Shown here: one piece after another, positions 15,425 through 24,222 of the stretch
Layout of the letters: every line of letters starts with the position of its first letter
Numbering within the stretch: the stretch's first letter is position 1
Assembly: GCA_025916675.1 (NCBI GenBank)
Contig: CP098402.1
Span: 3,343,205-3,407,204 of the forward strand
Direction: 5' to 3'
DNA length: 64,000 nt
Source: Phycisphaera sp.
Lineage (GTDB): Bacteria > Planctomycetota > Phycisphaerae > Phycisphaerales > UBA1924
Made by a program: the position numbers and the translations under genes
The notes under the pieces: generated by a model
What the model was told of the DNA's origin: nothing
The model's database searches: none
Seen by the model: only the letters and a program-made list of their open reading frames with translations

Positions 15425-16402
15425 ATGGGCAACGGCAGGGCGCGTGGATTTACGCTGATCGAGCTGCTGGTGGTGATCTCGATCATCGGGGTTCTCATGG
15501 GCATCCTGATCCCGGCGCTGGCTGGGGCGCGGCTGACGGCGCGATCGACGGTCGGGGTGGCCAACCTGCGGAGCTTGTCGCAGCTCATGATGCTGTACGA
15601 GCACGAGCAGCGGTTCTTCCCCACGCCGTTCAACTCCGAGGATGGCCGGGGGCGGCGCGTGCCGGGCACGGTGTGGAGCGACGCGCTGCACCCGACCCAG
15701 GACGAGCCGGTGTGGAACTTCGAGGTGCCCAGCGCCCCGCAGTGGAGTACGGAGTTCTTCGGGGTGTACTGGTATTCGTGGCTGAGCGATTGGAACGCGC
15801 AGGGCGGGCGCGACACCGAGGTGCAGTACTCGCCGGCCGATCGGCTGGGGCTTGATCAATTGAACCAGTATCGGTCGTTGCAAGAGAGCCGCAACGGGCA
15901 ATACCTGTGGCCTTCGAGTTATTACATGAGCCCGACGCTGTGGAGTGCGCCCAGCCGGTTCGGGGCGGGCACGCGTGGAGCAATGAACGCCGGGACGCTC
16001 GCGCCCACGTCGACGGCGAGCATCGGCCAGCCGGCCGACAAGGTGCTGCTGTGGGAGCGTGCGGATTTTGCCAAGAACAACAGGATCGCGATCAGCGGCG
16101 GGAGCGCGACGCGGCAGAAGATGGCGCCCAACTGGTGCAACCCCGAGGCGCGGCCGCACGTGGCGACGGGTGACGGCGGCGTGCGGCAGGCCGACATGCG
16201 CAAGATTGGCGAGGCGGCGGCGGAGAACGACGAGTTCTTGCCGGGCGGGCGCATCCAGCCGAGCGACCTGATGCCGCTGTTCCCGAGTTGGCGGCCCGAG
16301 CGGCTCCAGCCGCTGGGCGGCGTGGCGGGGAGCGATGGGGAGTATCCGCTGTACTTCTGGGCTACGAACGGTGGGGTTCGTGGGGTTGATCTGCCGCGGT
16401 AG
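15425..16402 (+). CDS. Type IV pilin-like (prepilin N-terminal) secreted protein, 325 aa
   Basis: The N-terminus MGNGRARGFTLIELLVVISI is a textbook prepilin leader: cleavage is expected after Gly8, before FTLIELLVV, by a prepilin peptidase, leaving a long hydrophobic helix. The body is globular with many Trp/Tyr and resembles the DUF1559/pseudopilin-like proteins that are greatly expanded in planctomycetes, including the near-terminal ATGDGGVRQADMRKI region similar to their H-X9-DG-type tail. GAGGAGG lies upstream of the ATG. The stop overlaps the convergent zinc-ribbon membrane gene by 41 bases. It is probably a minor pilin or surface pseudopilin. Confidence 0.85.
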   Translation: MGNGRARGFTLIELLVVISIIGVLMGILIPALAGARLTARSTVGVANLRSLSQLMMLYEHEQRFFPTPFNSEDGRGRRVPGTVWSDALHPTQDEPVWNFEVPSAPQWSTEFFGVYWYSWLSDWNAQGGRDTEVQYSPADRLGLDQLNQYRSLQESRNGQYLWPSSYYMSPTLWSAPSRFGAGTRGAMNAGTLAPTSTASIGQPADKVLLWERADFAKNNRIAISGGSATRQKMAPNWCNPEARPHVATGDGGVRQADMRKIGEAAAENDEFLPGGRIQPSDLMPLFPSWRPERLQPLGGVAGSDGEYPLYFWATNGGVRGVDLPR

Positions 16403-17288
16403 GGGTGAAGCCCATGCCCTTGCGGAAGTAGGCGATGGCGAAGAGGGCGACGGCGATGCTGAGGCCCATCGTGATCGGCCACCCGTAGGGCGGATCGATG
16501 GGCAGCAGATTCGGCGTGGGGAATTGGCTTGTCGCCGGAAGGCCGAATAGCCTGAAGACCCCGTCACTACTAAACGACAAGGTTGCCGGCAGCGTGACCA
16601 AGGGCGCCATGGTTCCCACGGCCAGGCCCATGAGTAGCCTGGAGCTCAGCGTTCGGCTGCGCTGGGCTAGCGACTGCAGATAGAACACCGTGTACACGGG
16701 CAGGAAGATGAAGGCCAACCACAGGATGAAGATGTGGTCGAGCGGGCTGCGGCTGCTCCAGGTGAACTGGTCCGTGCCGACGAGCGCGAAGATGATGGCG
16801 GACATGGCGGCCGTGGCCACGGCGATGCAGGCCATGATGCGGATGACGGTGCGGAGCATCTTGGCCCTGGCGTCTTCGCCGGGGAGGCGTTGGGAAGAAA
16901 GCGCCCACATGTGCTGGGCGGCGACGCCCGTGGCGATGAGCAGCAGGGCGCTGCCGAAGATCGTGCAGAACAGCGGGGCACGGCCGGCGAGGGTTGTGCT
17001 GATCAGCGTGTACCCAATGGACAAGAGGGCGAGGCCCGCCAGTGCGAGGGCACCGGCCTTGGTCAGTCCTCGTGTGCCCTTATCCACGGCGGCGAGGAAC
17101 GACGGCGGCGCGTGTTCGATGCTGATGAAGTTGACCGAGGGTGCGATTCGGTCGCCGCACTCGGGGCACTTGGCGCGGATGTCCATGCCGGAGATGTCGT
17201 AGCGGCAGCCCAGGCACATCGCGCCCTGGGGCGCCTTGTCGAGCAGGTCGGGGTCGATCTGTGAGCCTTGGCTGGTGTCGCCTGCCAT
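16362..17288 (-). CDS. Zinc-ribbon multi-pass membrane protein, 308 aa
   Basis: An N-terminal zinc-ribbon-like site uses Cys25, Cys28, Cys41 and Cys44 (CLGCRYDISG...CPECG). It is followed by about six or seven hydrophobic segments spread from residue 78 to 290. The following minus-strand gene has the same layout, with Cys13/16/29/32, so the two are paralogues 8 bases apart and probably one operon. Proteins with the [C-x2-C]YxLxGL...CPECG ribbon followed by helices are common and unnamed in Phycisphaerae. The role is unknown; cytoplasmic membrane is likely. The C-terminal 14 residues are read opposite the pilin-like gene's 3' end. Confidence 0.75.
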   Translation of the reverse strand: MAGDTSQGSQIDPDLLDKAPQGAMCLGCRYDISGMDIRAKCPECGDRIAPSVNFISIEHAPPSFLAAVDKGTRGLTKAGALALAGLALLSIGYTLISTTLAGRAPLFCTIFGSALLLIATGVAAQHMWALSSQRLPGEDARAKMLRTVIRIMACIAVATAAMSAIIFALVGTDQFTWSSRSPLDHIFILWLAFIFLPVYTVFYLQSLAQRSRTLSSRLLMGLAVGTMAPLVTLPATLSFSSDGVFRLFGLPATSQFPTPNLLPIDPPYGWPITMGLSIAVALFAIAYFRKGMGFTPTAADQPHEPHRS

Positions 17289-17296
17289 GGATGAGC

Positions 17297-18121
17297 TTAG
17301 GTCTCTGTGGACGGGTTATGGATTTCGGCCTGCACGCGGCGGACGCATCGCTCGGCCATGCGGGTGCGCAGGGCGTGGGTGAGGAAGAGCAGGCCGATGG
17401 CGCCGATGATGAGGAGGGCGAGAGCGAGGCGGTTTCCGATGAATGCCAACGGGGTGAGCAGCACGCAGGCGAGCGAGCCGTAGGCCGTGGTGTATTGGAG
17501 GCGTGACCAACTCGGGTTCTGGCCGCAGCGTGCGATGATGGAGTTGGCGTGATCGAAGAGGCAATAGAACAAGCCGCCCGCGCACGCGAGCGAGATCGGG
17601 CCGGTGATGATGAGCAGGCAGCCGGCGGCGCCGCCGGTGACGATTGTCAGGACGAGGCTCCCGACGAACGGGGCGACGCACCACCAGAAGCATTTCGAGA
17701 TACCAGAGCGGCCGGGCTGGTCGAGCGTGCCCCGGGCGTTGCGATGGCGTGTGCTGATGAGCACGCAGACAACGAGGCCATAGATCAAGCCGGCGGCGAC
17801 GGCGGGAAAGCCGAGGACGCCGATCGATGCGATCAAGCGGGCGGTTCGTGGGAGTTGCGGTACCGACGCGAGGGTGATGGATGCCAACGCGAGGAGGGCG
17901 AGGCCGGCCAGGACGATGGCGTCGGCGGCGATGAGGTTGCGCAGTTGGGTTCGGGCGGCGCTGATGAACCTCGGGTGGGCTTCTCGCAGGGCGTTGGTGG
18001 GCGTGGTGGTGGGTGCTCCGTAGCCGCACTCGGGGCAGGGGGTGCCCCAGGGCAGGCCGGCGAGGCTGTACGTGCAACTCGCGCAGGCGAGGCCTTCGGG
18101 GATGGTGTCGGCCTCGGGCAT
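17297..18121 (-). CDS. Zinc-ribbon multi-pass membrane protein (paralogue), 274 aa
   Basis: A zinc-ribbon site (Cys13, Cys16, Cys29, Cys32 in CASCTYSLAGLPWGTPCPEC) precedes about six hydrophobic segments. The organisation matches the adjacent downstream gene, so this is a tandem duplicate that has diverged strongly in the membrane part. The frame remains open to 18238, and starts at 18202 or 18238 are possible, but those would overlap the divergent gene's promoter. I chose MPEADTIPEGL, close to the conserved ribbon. No enzyme motif is visible. Confidence 0.7.
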   Translation of the reverse strand: MPEADTIPEGLACASCTYSLAGLPWGTPCPECGYGAPTTTPTNALREAHPRFISAARTQLRNLIAADAIVLAGLALLALASITLASVPQLPRTARLIASIGVLGFPAVAAGLIYGLVVCVLISTRHRNARGTLDQPGRSGISKCFWWCVAPFVGSLVLTIVTGGAAGCLLIITGPISLACAGGLFYCLFDHANSIIARCGQNPSWSRLQYTTAYGSLACVLLTPLAFIGNRLALALLIIGAIGLLFLTHALRTRMAERCVRRVQAEIHNPSTET

Positions 18122-18219
18122 CGTCCAGTGTAAGGGTGCGGTGTTTTCGGGCGTGTCTTGCCCTTCCAATGCGCCGCCGTTTCCGATACAATGGACTGTC
18201 ATCAAGGCGGAAACCTGGT

Positions 18220-18744
18220 ATGAGCGATAAGTCCGCATTTGAAGAGGTCCTGGCCGAGATCGGCCGGCGCATCGACGCCGTACTTAACGGCGTGCGCGAG
18301 TGGCGTGAGCGGATGCACAATCGCATGGCGACGGGCGGGTTGTTCGAGCGGTTCCAGCGCCCGATGTCGGGCGGCCCGAGCGCCAAGGAGAAGCTGGACG
18401 AGCGCGTGGCGACGCTGCGCGAGGGATTCGAGGGCGGGTCGATGAGCCCGAAGGTGGTACTCGGGGCGTTCGGAGCGGGGGCGGCGCTGGTGCTGGTTGT
18501 GGTGCTCGTGCTCGTGTTTGGCTTTGGGATGTTCCGGGGCACGGGGCTGACGGCCTCGGACCTGGAGAACGATGCGCAGCTGCGGGCGGCGGCCGAGAGG
18601 GCGCGGGCCGAGCAGGAGGGGACGCTGAACCCGGCGGCCATGATGCAGCAGCAGGAGCGGGACCGGGCGGTGGCCGATGAGGTGCGAGAGGCACGGCATG
18701 GTGGTGGGGACTCCGGCAAGGGCGGGGCCCAACCGGGCGGGTAG
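18220..18744 (+). CDS. Single-pass membrane protein with charged cytosolic region, 174 aa
   Basis: The first 90 residues are charged and helical (FEEVLAEIGRRIDAVLNGVR, EKLDERVATLREGFEGG). One strong membrane segment follows at about 81-107 (LGAFGAGAALVLVVVLVLVF). The tail is Gln/Glu/Ala-rich, possibly coiled (LRAAAERARAEQEG, MMQQQERDRAVADEV), and ends in a Gly-rich stretch. No family is recognised. It is divergent from the zinc-ribbon gene and lies 20 bases before uvrC on the same strand, so it may be cotranscribed with it. A TACAAT box about 30 bases upstream is a possible -10. Confidence 0.75.
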   Translation: MSDKSAFEEVLAEIGRRIDAVLNGVREWRERMHNRMATGGLFERFQRPMSGGPSAKEKLDERVATLREGFEGGSMSPKVVLGAFGAGAALVLVVVLVLVFGFGMFRGTGLTASDLENDAQLRAAAERARAEQEGTLNPAAMMQQQERDRAVADEVREARHGGGDSGKGGAQPGG

Positions 18745-18764
18745 GTTTCGCGGGCTCGTACAAT

Positions 18765-20171
18765 GTGAGCGTGGCCGACGAACCAGTGAACGCCGAGCAA
18801 TCTGGAGAGCAGGACGAGGGACGTGCCGAGCGGTTAGCGCGGTTGCTCAAGCGTGCGCGGTCGCTGCCGGCGGTGCCGGGCGTGTACCTGATGAAGGATG
18901 CGCGGGATGTCGTGGTATATGTTGGCAAGGCTCGGAAGCTGCCGGATCGTGTGGCGAGCTACTTCGTGCCCAGCGCGGACCTTGGGCCGGCCAAGGGGCC
19001 GATGCTGGACGTGGTGGCGGATGTTGACTTCATCGAGTGCGAGACCGAGTTCGAGGCGCTGCTGACCGAGAACCGGCTGATCAAGGACATCCGGCCGCGG
19101 TTCAATGTTCGCTTGACGGACGACAAGACGTTCCCGTATCTGGTGATCACGCAGCGGGAGGACTTCCCGCGGGTGTTCGTGACGCGGAACCCCGCAGGCG
19201 TGCGGGCGGACGGTTCGACGCCCGAATACATGAAGGGCGCGAAGGTGTTCGGGCCGTTCGTGAACGCCGGGGCGCTGCGCGAGGCGGTGCAGGTGGCCCA
19301 GAGGGTGTTCAAGTTCCGCGATTGCAAGCTAGATATTGTCGAGGGCGATCCGAAGAACAAGTACTTCCGGCCTTGCTTGCTGTACAGCATCGGGCAGTGC
19401 ACGGCCCCGTGCGCCGACAAGGTGACACTGACGGCGTATGGCGAGCAGGTGGATCGGTTCGTGCGGTTCATGGGCAGCAAGCGGAGCAAGATGCTCGTCG
19501 AGCTGCGGCGGGAGATGGCTGAGGCGAGCAAGGGGTTGGAGTTCGAGCGGGCGGCGGAATTGAGGGATCAGATCGCGGCGATCGAGAAGCTGGAGGAGCG
19601 GTCGACCAAGCGCGACGGGTGGCAGCCGGAAACCGAGATCGGGTATGTCGATCCGGAGAAGGGGTTGCGGAGCTTGCAGAAGACGCTGGGGCTTGACGAG
19701 CCGCCGCGCGTGGTCGAGGGGTTCGACATCGCGCACCTGGGTGGCAACGAGACGGTCGCGAGCAAGGTGTGCTTCGTGGATGGGCGGCCATTCAAGAGCG
19801 AGTACCGGCGGTTCAAGATCAAGGGCACGGGGAACGACGATTATGCGTCGATCCGGGAGGTTGTGAGCCGCCGGTATCGCGAGGCGGGCGCTGGGCACGA
19901 GTTGTATCCCGACGTGATTTTGATCGATGGCGGACTCGGGCAACTGCACTCGGCGATGGAGGCGCTGCGCGAGATGGACGTGCCGGCGCCGATGGTGATC
20001 TCGCTGGCGAAGAAGGAAGAGCTGATTTATGTGCAGGAACGGGAGGCTCCGATCCGGCTCGGGCGCGAGAACTTCGGGCTGCGGCTGTGCCAGCAGGTGC
20101 GCGACGAGGCGCACCGGTTTGCGCGGCATTACCACCACGTGTTGAGACGGAAGAGGGTCGTCGGCGAGTAG
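18765..20171 (+). CDS. uvrC: Short-form excinuclease ABC subunit C (UvrC), 468 aa
   Basis: UvrC makes both incisions in nucleotide excision repair. Present are the GIY-YIG nuclease (PGVYLM 38-43, VYVGKA 51-56, catalytic-type Glu in LLTENRLIK), the four iron-sulphur Cys (187, 204, 212, 216), the UvrB-binding UVR helix (about 246-272), and the RNase H-like second nuclease (FDIAH 320-324, NDDYA 357-361, IDGGLGQL 387-394, DEAHRFA). Compared with the 610-residue E. coli enzyme it lacks about 130 residues between UVR and the RNase H part and ends at HHVLRRKR, with no C-terminal helix-hairpin-helix domain. All catalytic residues are kept. GTG start; a second GTG two codons later is possible. It converges with topA, 3 bases apart. 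Confidence 0.93.
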   Translation: MSVADEPVNAEQSGEQDEGRAERLARLLKRARSLPAVPGVYLMKDARDVVVYVGKARKLPDRVASYFVPSADLGPAKGPMLDVVADVDFIECETEFEALLTENRLIKDIRPRFNVRLTDDKTFPYLVITQREDFPRVFVTRNPAGVRADGSTPEYMKGAKVFGPFVNAGALREAVQVAQRVFKFRDCKLDIVEGDPKNKYFRPCLLYSIGQCTAPCADKVTLTAYGEQVDRFVRFMGSKRSKMLVELRREMAEASKGLEFERAAELRDQIAAIEKLEERSTKRDGWQPETEIGYVDPEKGLRSLQKTLGLDEPPRVVEGFDIAHLGGNETVASKVCFVDGRPFKSEYRRFKIKGTGNDDYASIREVVSRRYREAGAGHELYPDVILIDGGLGQLHSAMEALREMDVPAPMVISLAKKEELIYVQEREAPIRLGRENFGLRLCQQVRDEAHRFARHYHHVLRRKRVVGE

Positions 20172-20174
20172 TCG

Positions 20175-22976
20175 TCAGGCCGACTTGGCGACGGCATCGG
20201 CTTTGGGTACCGGGCGCTCGTGGGTGCTGACGGCGTCATCGGGCATGGTGTCGAGGACGAGTTGCGAGATCGTTGGTGCGTGCTCGAGGGGCTTGCCCTT
20301 GGCGTCGGTCAGGGGGGTGCCATCGAGGCGCTCGATGATGGGCGTGGGGTTCTCACGCTCGTGGGCTTCGAGCTTGTTTTCCAGCTCTTTCTGCTTCTTC
20401 TCGTCCAGTTCGCTCCACTTTCCGCGGCCGCGGCACTTGGGGAAGCGCGAGCAGCTCAGCCACGGGCCGCGGGCGCCATTTCGTAGATTGAGCGGGGCCT
20501 CGCAGGTTGGGCAGGGCAGCTCGGTCTCGATGGGCGGCACCGAGGGCGCGACGACGTGGCCCTTCTTGTCGATGTTCAGGATCAGGCCGTCCTCGGGGCT
20601 CTCGCCCTCGGCCAGATCGGTGGCGATGAAGGGTCCGAAGCGGCCCGTGCGGTGGACCATTGGGCGGCCGGTGCGCGGGCAGCGGACGTCGACGTACTCG
20701 ATGGGGCGGGGCTTGCCCGTGCTGTCGACGGGGCACGCGTAGTTGCAGTCGGGGTAGTTGCTGCAACTGAGGAATCGGCCGTTCTTGCCGAAGCGGTAGA
20801 CGAGCTCGGCGCTGTCGCGTGGGCAGAGGTAGTCGCTGGGCTGGATCTCGGCCTTGGCGTGCTGGAGGTTTTCGAGTGCGTGCTCGAGGTTCTCTTTGAA
20901 CGGTCCGTAGAAGCGCTCGAGCATGTCGATCCAGTCGAGGTGCTCTTCTTCGATCTTGTCGAGCTCGGCTTCCATCTCGCGCGTGTAGCCCAGGTCCATG
21001 ATGCGCGGGAAGGCCTCGATGAGCTTGTCAGTGACGACTTCGCCCAGGTCGGAGGCGTAGAAGCGGCGCTCGCGTTGCTCGGCGTACTTGCGATCCTGGA
21101 TGGTCTGCACGATGCTGGCGTAGGTGCTGGGCCGGCCGATGCCCTCGCTCTCGAGCGTCTTAATAAGGCTGGCCTCGGTGTATCGCGCGGGTGGGTTGGT
21201 GAAGCGCTGGCGCGGGTCGATGGCGAAGGCGTGGAGGGTCGATTGCTCCTGCACGGTGGGCAGGGTGGCCTCGTCGCTGGCGGTTGGCACGCCGGCGACC
21301 TTGTAGAAGCCGTCGAAGACGAGGACGCGACCGGTGGCCTTGAACGTAAGCGTGTCGGGCTTGCCACCATCAATAAAGACGGCGGTGGCGTCCCACTGGG
21401 CGGGTGTCATCTGGCAGGCGACGAAGCGTTGCCAGATGATCTCGTAGAGGCGGGCCTGGTCGGGCTTGAGGCTCTTGCGCACCATGTCGGGCGTGAAGGC
21501 GACGTTGGTGGGGCGGATGGCCTCGTGGGCCTCCTGGGCGCTCTTGTTGGTGCTGCCGAAGAAGTTGGGCTTCTCGGGCAGGTACTTGTCGCCCCAGATC
21601 TTGGTGATGTGCTCGCGCGCCATGTTCAGCGCTTCGCCGGCGATGTGCGTCGAATCGGTACGCATGTAGGTGATGAGGCCAACGGGCCCCTCGCCGGGGA
21701 TGTTGACACCCTCGTACAGGCCCTGGGCGGCGCTCATGGTCCGGCGGGCGCCGAAGCCCAGGCGCGTGCTGGCGGCTTGCTGGAGCGTGCTCGTGATGAA
21801 CGGCGCGGGCGGGCGTGAACTCGTGCGCTTGGTCTCGATGGAGCGGACGGTCCAGGGCATCGCCGGGTCGGGCGTGCCGGTGATGGCGTGCTTGAAGCGG
21901 GCGGGGCCCTTGGCTTCCGGATCCTCTTCGCTCTCGACATTGATGTTTGTCAGGCCGGCGGACTCGAGAAGCTTAACCACGCGCGGGGTCAGGTCGGTGG
22001 GCTCTGCGTCACCGGGCTGGCCGATGTCGAATTTTTGGCCGGCGACTTCGACCAGTTCGGCTCGGAAGGCGCCGTGGTCGGCCAGCCAGGCATTCTGCAT
22101 CTTGAGGGGCGGTGGGTTGCCCTTGTCGTCGCGCTTGGCGAGCAGTTCGGTCCATTGTGGGGCGAGCTTGCTCGCGGTGGCCTGGTCGCCGGTGAAGCTG
22201 GCCGAGACCGACCAGTGCTCATCGGGGATGAAGTTGCGGATCTCGCGCTCGCGCTCGACGACGAGGCGGACGGCCACGCTCTGCACGCGGCCGGCGCTCA
22301 ATCCTCGCGTGACCTTCTTCCAGAGCAGCGGCGAGACCTGGTAGCCCACGATGCGGTCGAGGATGCGCCTCGCCTGTTGGGCGTTGACCTTGTCGACGTC
22401 GATGGGGTGGGGGTTGTTGAAGGCCTTGCCGATCTCGGCCTTGGTGATGGCGGCGAAGACGACGCGCTTGGCGTCGGCGGCGTCGATGCCGATCTCTTGC
22501 GCCAGGTGCCAGGCGATGGCCTCGCCCTCGCGGTCGAGATCGGTCGCGAACCAGACCTTGCCGCCGCTGCCCGTCGCGTCGGTCGCGGCCCGCTTGAGCT
22601 CCTTCATCACCGCTTCCTTGCCGCTCAACACGCGGTAGGTCGGGGTGAAGCGCTTCTCGAGGTCGACGCCGGGCACGGGGCTCTTGTCGCCCTTGTCGGC
22701 CTTCTCGGGGAGGTCGCGGACGTGGCCGACGCTGGCCAGCACAACGTACTCGTCGCCCAGGTACTTATTGATGGTCTTGGCCTTGCTGGGGCTCTCAACG
22801 ATGACCAGGTCCTTGCCCTTGGCGGCGCCGGCTTTGTAGCCCGTGCCGCGGCTGGATCGGCCACCACGACCCCCGCCCGCCTTGGCGGCGGTCTTCTTGG
22901 CCACCTTTTTCGAGGTCGTCTTGCCGACCTTCTTGGTGGTCTTTTTCGAGGTTCGTTTGGTAGTCTTCTTGGCCAT
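20175..22976 (-). CDS. topA: DNA topoisomerase I (TopA), 933 aa, with histone-H1-like N-terminal tail
   Basis: A type IA topoisomerase, which relaxes negative supercoils by a single-strand passage. The Toprim domain starts at KDLVIVESPSKAKTINKYLG and includes ATDLDREGEAIAWHL (D-x-D-x-E). SAGRVQSVAVRLV and the active-site Tyr in GLITYMRTDSTH follow. The C-terminus holds zinc-ribbon-type repeats: CPRDSAELVYRFGKNGRFLSC..., RCPRTGRPMVHRTGRFGPFI (partly eroded) and CPTCEAPLNLRNGARGPWLSC. Unusually, it begins with about 50 Lys/Thr/Ala-rich residues (MAKKTTKRTSKKTTKKVGK) like histone H1 tails, which may add nonspecific DNA binding. An extension upstream of this Met is open but unsupported. Confidence 0.96.
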   Translation of the reverse strand: MAKKTTKRTSKKTTKKVGKTTSKKVAKKTAAKAGGGRGGRSSRGTGYKAGAAKGKDLVIVESPSKAKTINKYLGDEYVVLASVGHVRDLPEKADKGDKSPVPGVDLEKRFTPTYRVLSGKEAVMKELKRAATDATGSGGKVWFATDLDREGEAIAWHLAQEIGIDAADAKRVVFAAITKAEIGKAFNNPHPIDVDKVNAQQARRILDRIVGYQVSPLLWKKVTRGLSAGRVQSVAVRLVVEREREIRNFIPDEHWSVSASFTGDQATASKLAPQWTELLAKRDDKGNPPPLKMQNAWLADHGAFRAELVEVAGQKFDIGQPGDAEPTDLTPRVVKLLESAGLTNINVESEEDPEAKGPARFKHAITGTPDPAMPWTVRSIETKRTSSRPPAPFITSTLQQAASTRLGFGARRTMSAAQGLYEGVNIPGEGPVGLITYMRTDSTHIAGEALNMAREHITKIWGDKYLPEKPNFFGSTNKSAQEAHEAIRPTNVAFTPDMVRKSLKPDQARLYEIIWQRFVACQMTPAQWDATAVFIDGGKPDTLTFKATGRVLVFDGFYKVAGVPTASDEATLPTVQEQSTLHAFAIDPRQRFTNPPARYTEASLIKTLESEGIGRPSTYASIVQTIQDRKYAEQRERRFYASDLGEVVTDKLIEAFPRIMDLGYTREMEAELDKIEEEHLDWIDMLERFYGPFKENLEHALENLQHAKAEIQPSDYLCPRDSAELVYRFGKNGRFLSCSNYPDCNYACPVDSTGKPRPIEYVDVRCPRTGRPMVHRTGRFGPFIATDLAEGESPEDGLILNIDKKGHVVAPSVPPIETELPCPTCEAPLNLRNGARGPWLSCSRFPKCRGRGKWSELDEKKQKELENKLEAHERENPTPIIERLDGTPLTDAKGKPLEHAPTISQLVLDTMPDDAVSTHERPVPKADAVAKSA

Positions 22977-23185
22977 GGGTCCTGTCGCTTGTTCTGCCTG
23001 CTTCCGGCGGCGCGGTCGCTGGACAGGGAAGGTTGCCGGCGGGGCGATGTCAAGCGCCAGCCGGCCGATGGGGCCGCTCCGACACTCGGACACGGCTTTC
23101 CATCGGCTCTGAATCGGCCCGGGGGCCCGAGATATTCATACTGCTTTGGTGGATCGGGCGTGGACAGCCTGCCGAAAACCCGTGG

Positions 23186-24154
23186 CTAATCCGTTGTAAA
23201 ACATTGTTGCACAAGAGTTTGTGTGAAGGTGCCCGCGTCCTCGGATTCGGGATGGAATGCCAGCCGTTTGGGGCTGCTGGCGGCCTGCGAGGCCAGGCGG
23301 CGGAGCCAGGTGCGCTGGTTCTTGGCAAAGCGGCGGGTCTCGATTTTTGTCCGCTCGATGGTGGAATCGAGGGGAAATCCGGATTGCAAATGTGCGAGGA
23401 TTTGTTTTGTGCCCAGGGCCTGGGCGGCTTGCGGGCCCAGGCGGTTGGCTTCCCAGAGGTGGCGGGTTTCCTCCACCAGGCCGGCCTGGACCATGGCCTT
23501 CACGCGGGCGTTGATGCGGGTGTTGATGGCCTCGGTCGGCCACTGGAGGGTGACCAGGAGCAGGCGGTCGGCCAGGGGGCCGGTCCCACTGTCCCACTGG
23601 TTCTGGTGGTCTGAGATGGGCGTGCCGGTGATGCGGTGGACCTCGATGGCGCGGATGGTGCGGCGTTGGTCGGCGGGGTGGATGCGCTGGGCGGCTTGGG
23701 GATCGACGAGTTCGAGTTCGGCCCGGAGTTCCGCCGGTGGCATCGCGCGGAGTTGTTCGCGCAGGGCGTCGTCGGCGGGGGGGCCATCGAACAGACCGTC
23801 GATGAGGGCCTTGATGTAGAGGTGGGTGCCGCCGGCGATGATGGGCCAGCCGCCCGCGGCCTCGATCTCGTCGATCCTCTGTGTCGCCAGTTCCAGCCAC
23901 TGGGCCACGGTGAAGGGTTCGGTCGGTTCGACGATGTCGATCAGGTGGTGGGGCACGCCGTCGCGTTCTTCCCTCGTCGGCTTGGCGCTGGCGATGTCCA
24001 GGCCGCGGTAGACCTGGAAGGCATCGGCCGAGATGACCGCCGCGTGCGGTGTGAGGCCACTCGCCTCGGCCAGCTTCGCGCAAGCGATGGCCAGGCCGGT
24101 CTTGCCGCCGGCGGTGGGGCCGGCGATGACGGGGATGAGCGGGCGGAGGGGCAT
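23186..24154 (-). CDS. miaA: tRNA dimethylallyltransferase (MiaA), 322 aa
   Basis: MiaA adds the isopentenyl group to N6 of A37 in tRNAs reading codons that start with U. The P-loop is AGPTAGGKTGLAIACAKLA (10-28); conserved blocks AVISADAFQVYRGLDIASAKPT (about 39-60), GVPHHLIDIVEPTEPFTVAQW and IIAGGTHLYIKALIDGLF follow, and later ALGTKQILAHLQ and RRFAKNQRTWLRR match the family's end region. The length is normal. The gene lies between topA (208-base gap) and a divergent unknown gene, with no miaB or mutL nearby. Confidence is high from motif agreement throughout. Confidence 0.96.
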   Translation of the reverse strand: MPLRPLIPVIAGPTAGGKTGLAIACAKLAEASGLTPHAAVISADAFQVYRGLDIASAKPTREERDGVPHHLIDIVEPTEPFTVAQWLELATQRIDEIEAAGGWPIIAGGTHLYIKALIDGLFDGPPADDALREQLRAMPPAELRAELELVDPQAAQRIHPADQRRTIRAIEVHRITGTPISDHQNQWDSGTGPLADRLLLVTLQWPTEAINTRINARVKAMVQAGLVEETRHLWEANRLGPQAAQALGTKQILAHLQSGFPLDSTIERTKIETRRFAKNQRTWLRRLASQAASSPKRLAFHPESEDAGTFTQTLVQQCFTTD

Positions 24155-24222
24155 GAATAAAGATAACCATTGAGTGGCGTCAGTGACTAGGCATACGGAG
24201 GGCCGACTGGCTACCTTCGTGT

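Noticed and set aside
20556-21818. 420-codon plus-strand frame inside topA
   Set aside because: Composition follows the complementary topA codons and no motif or ribosome-binding site supports it.
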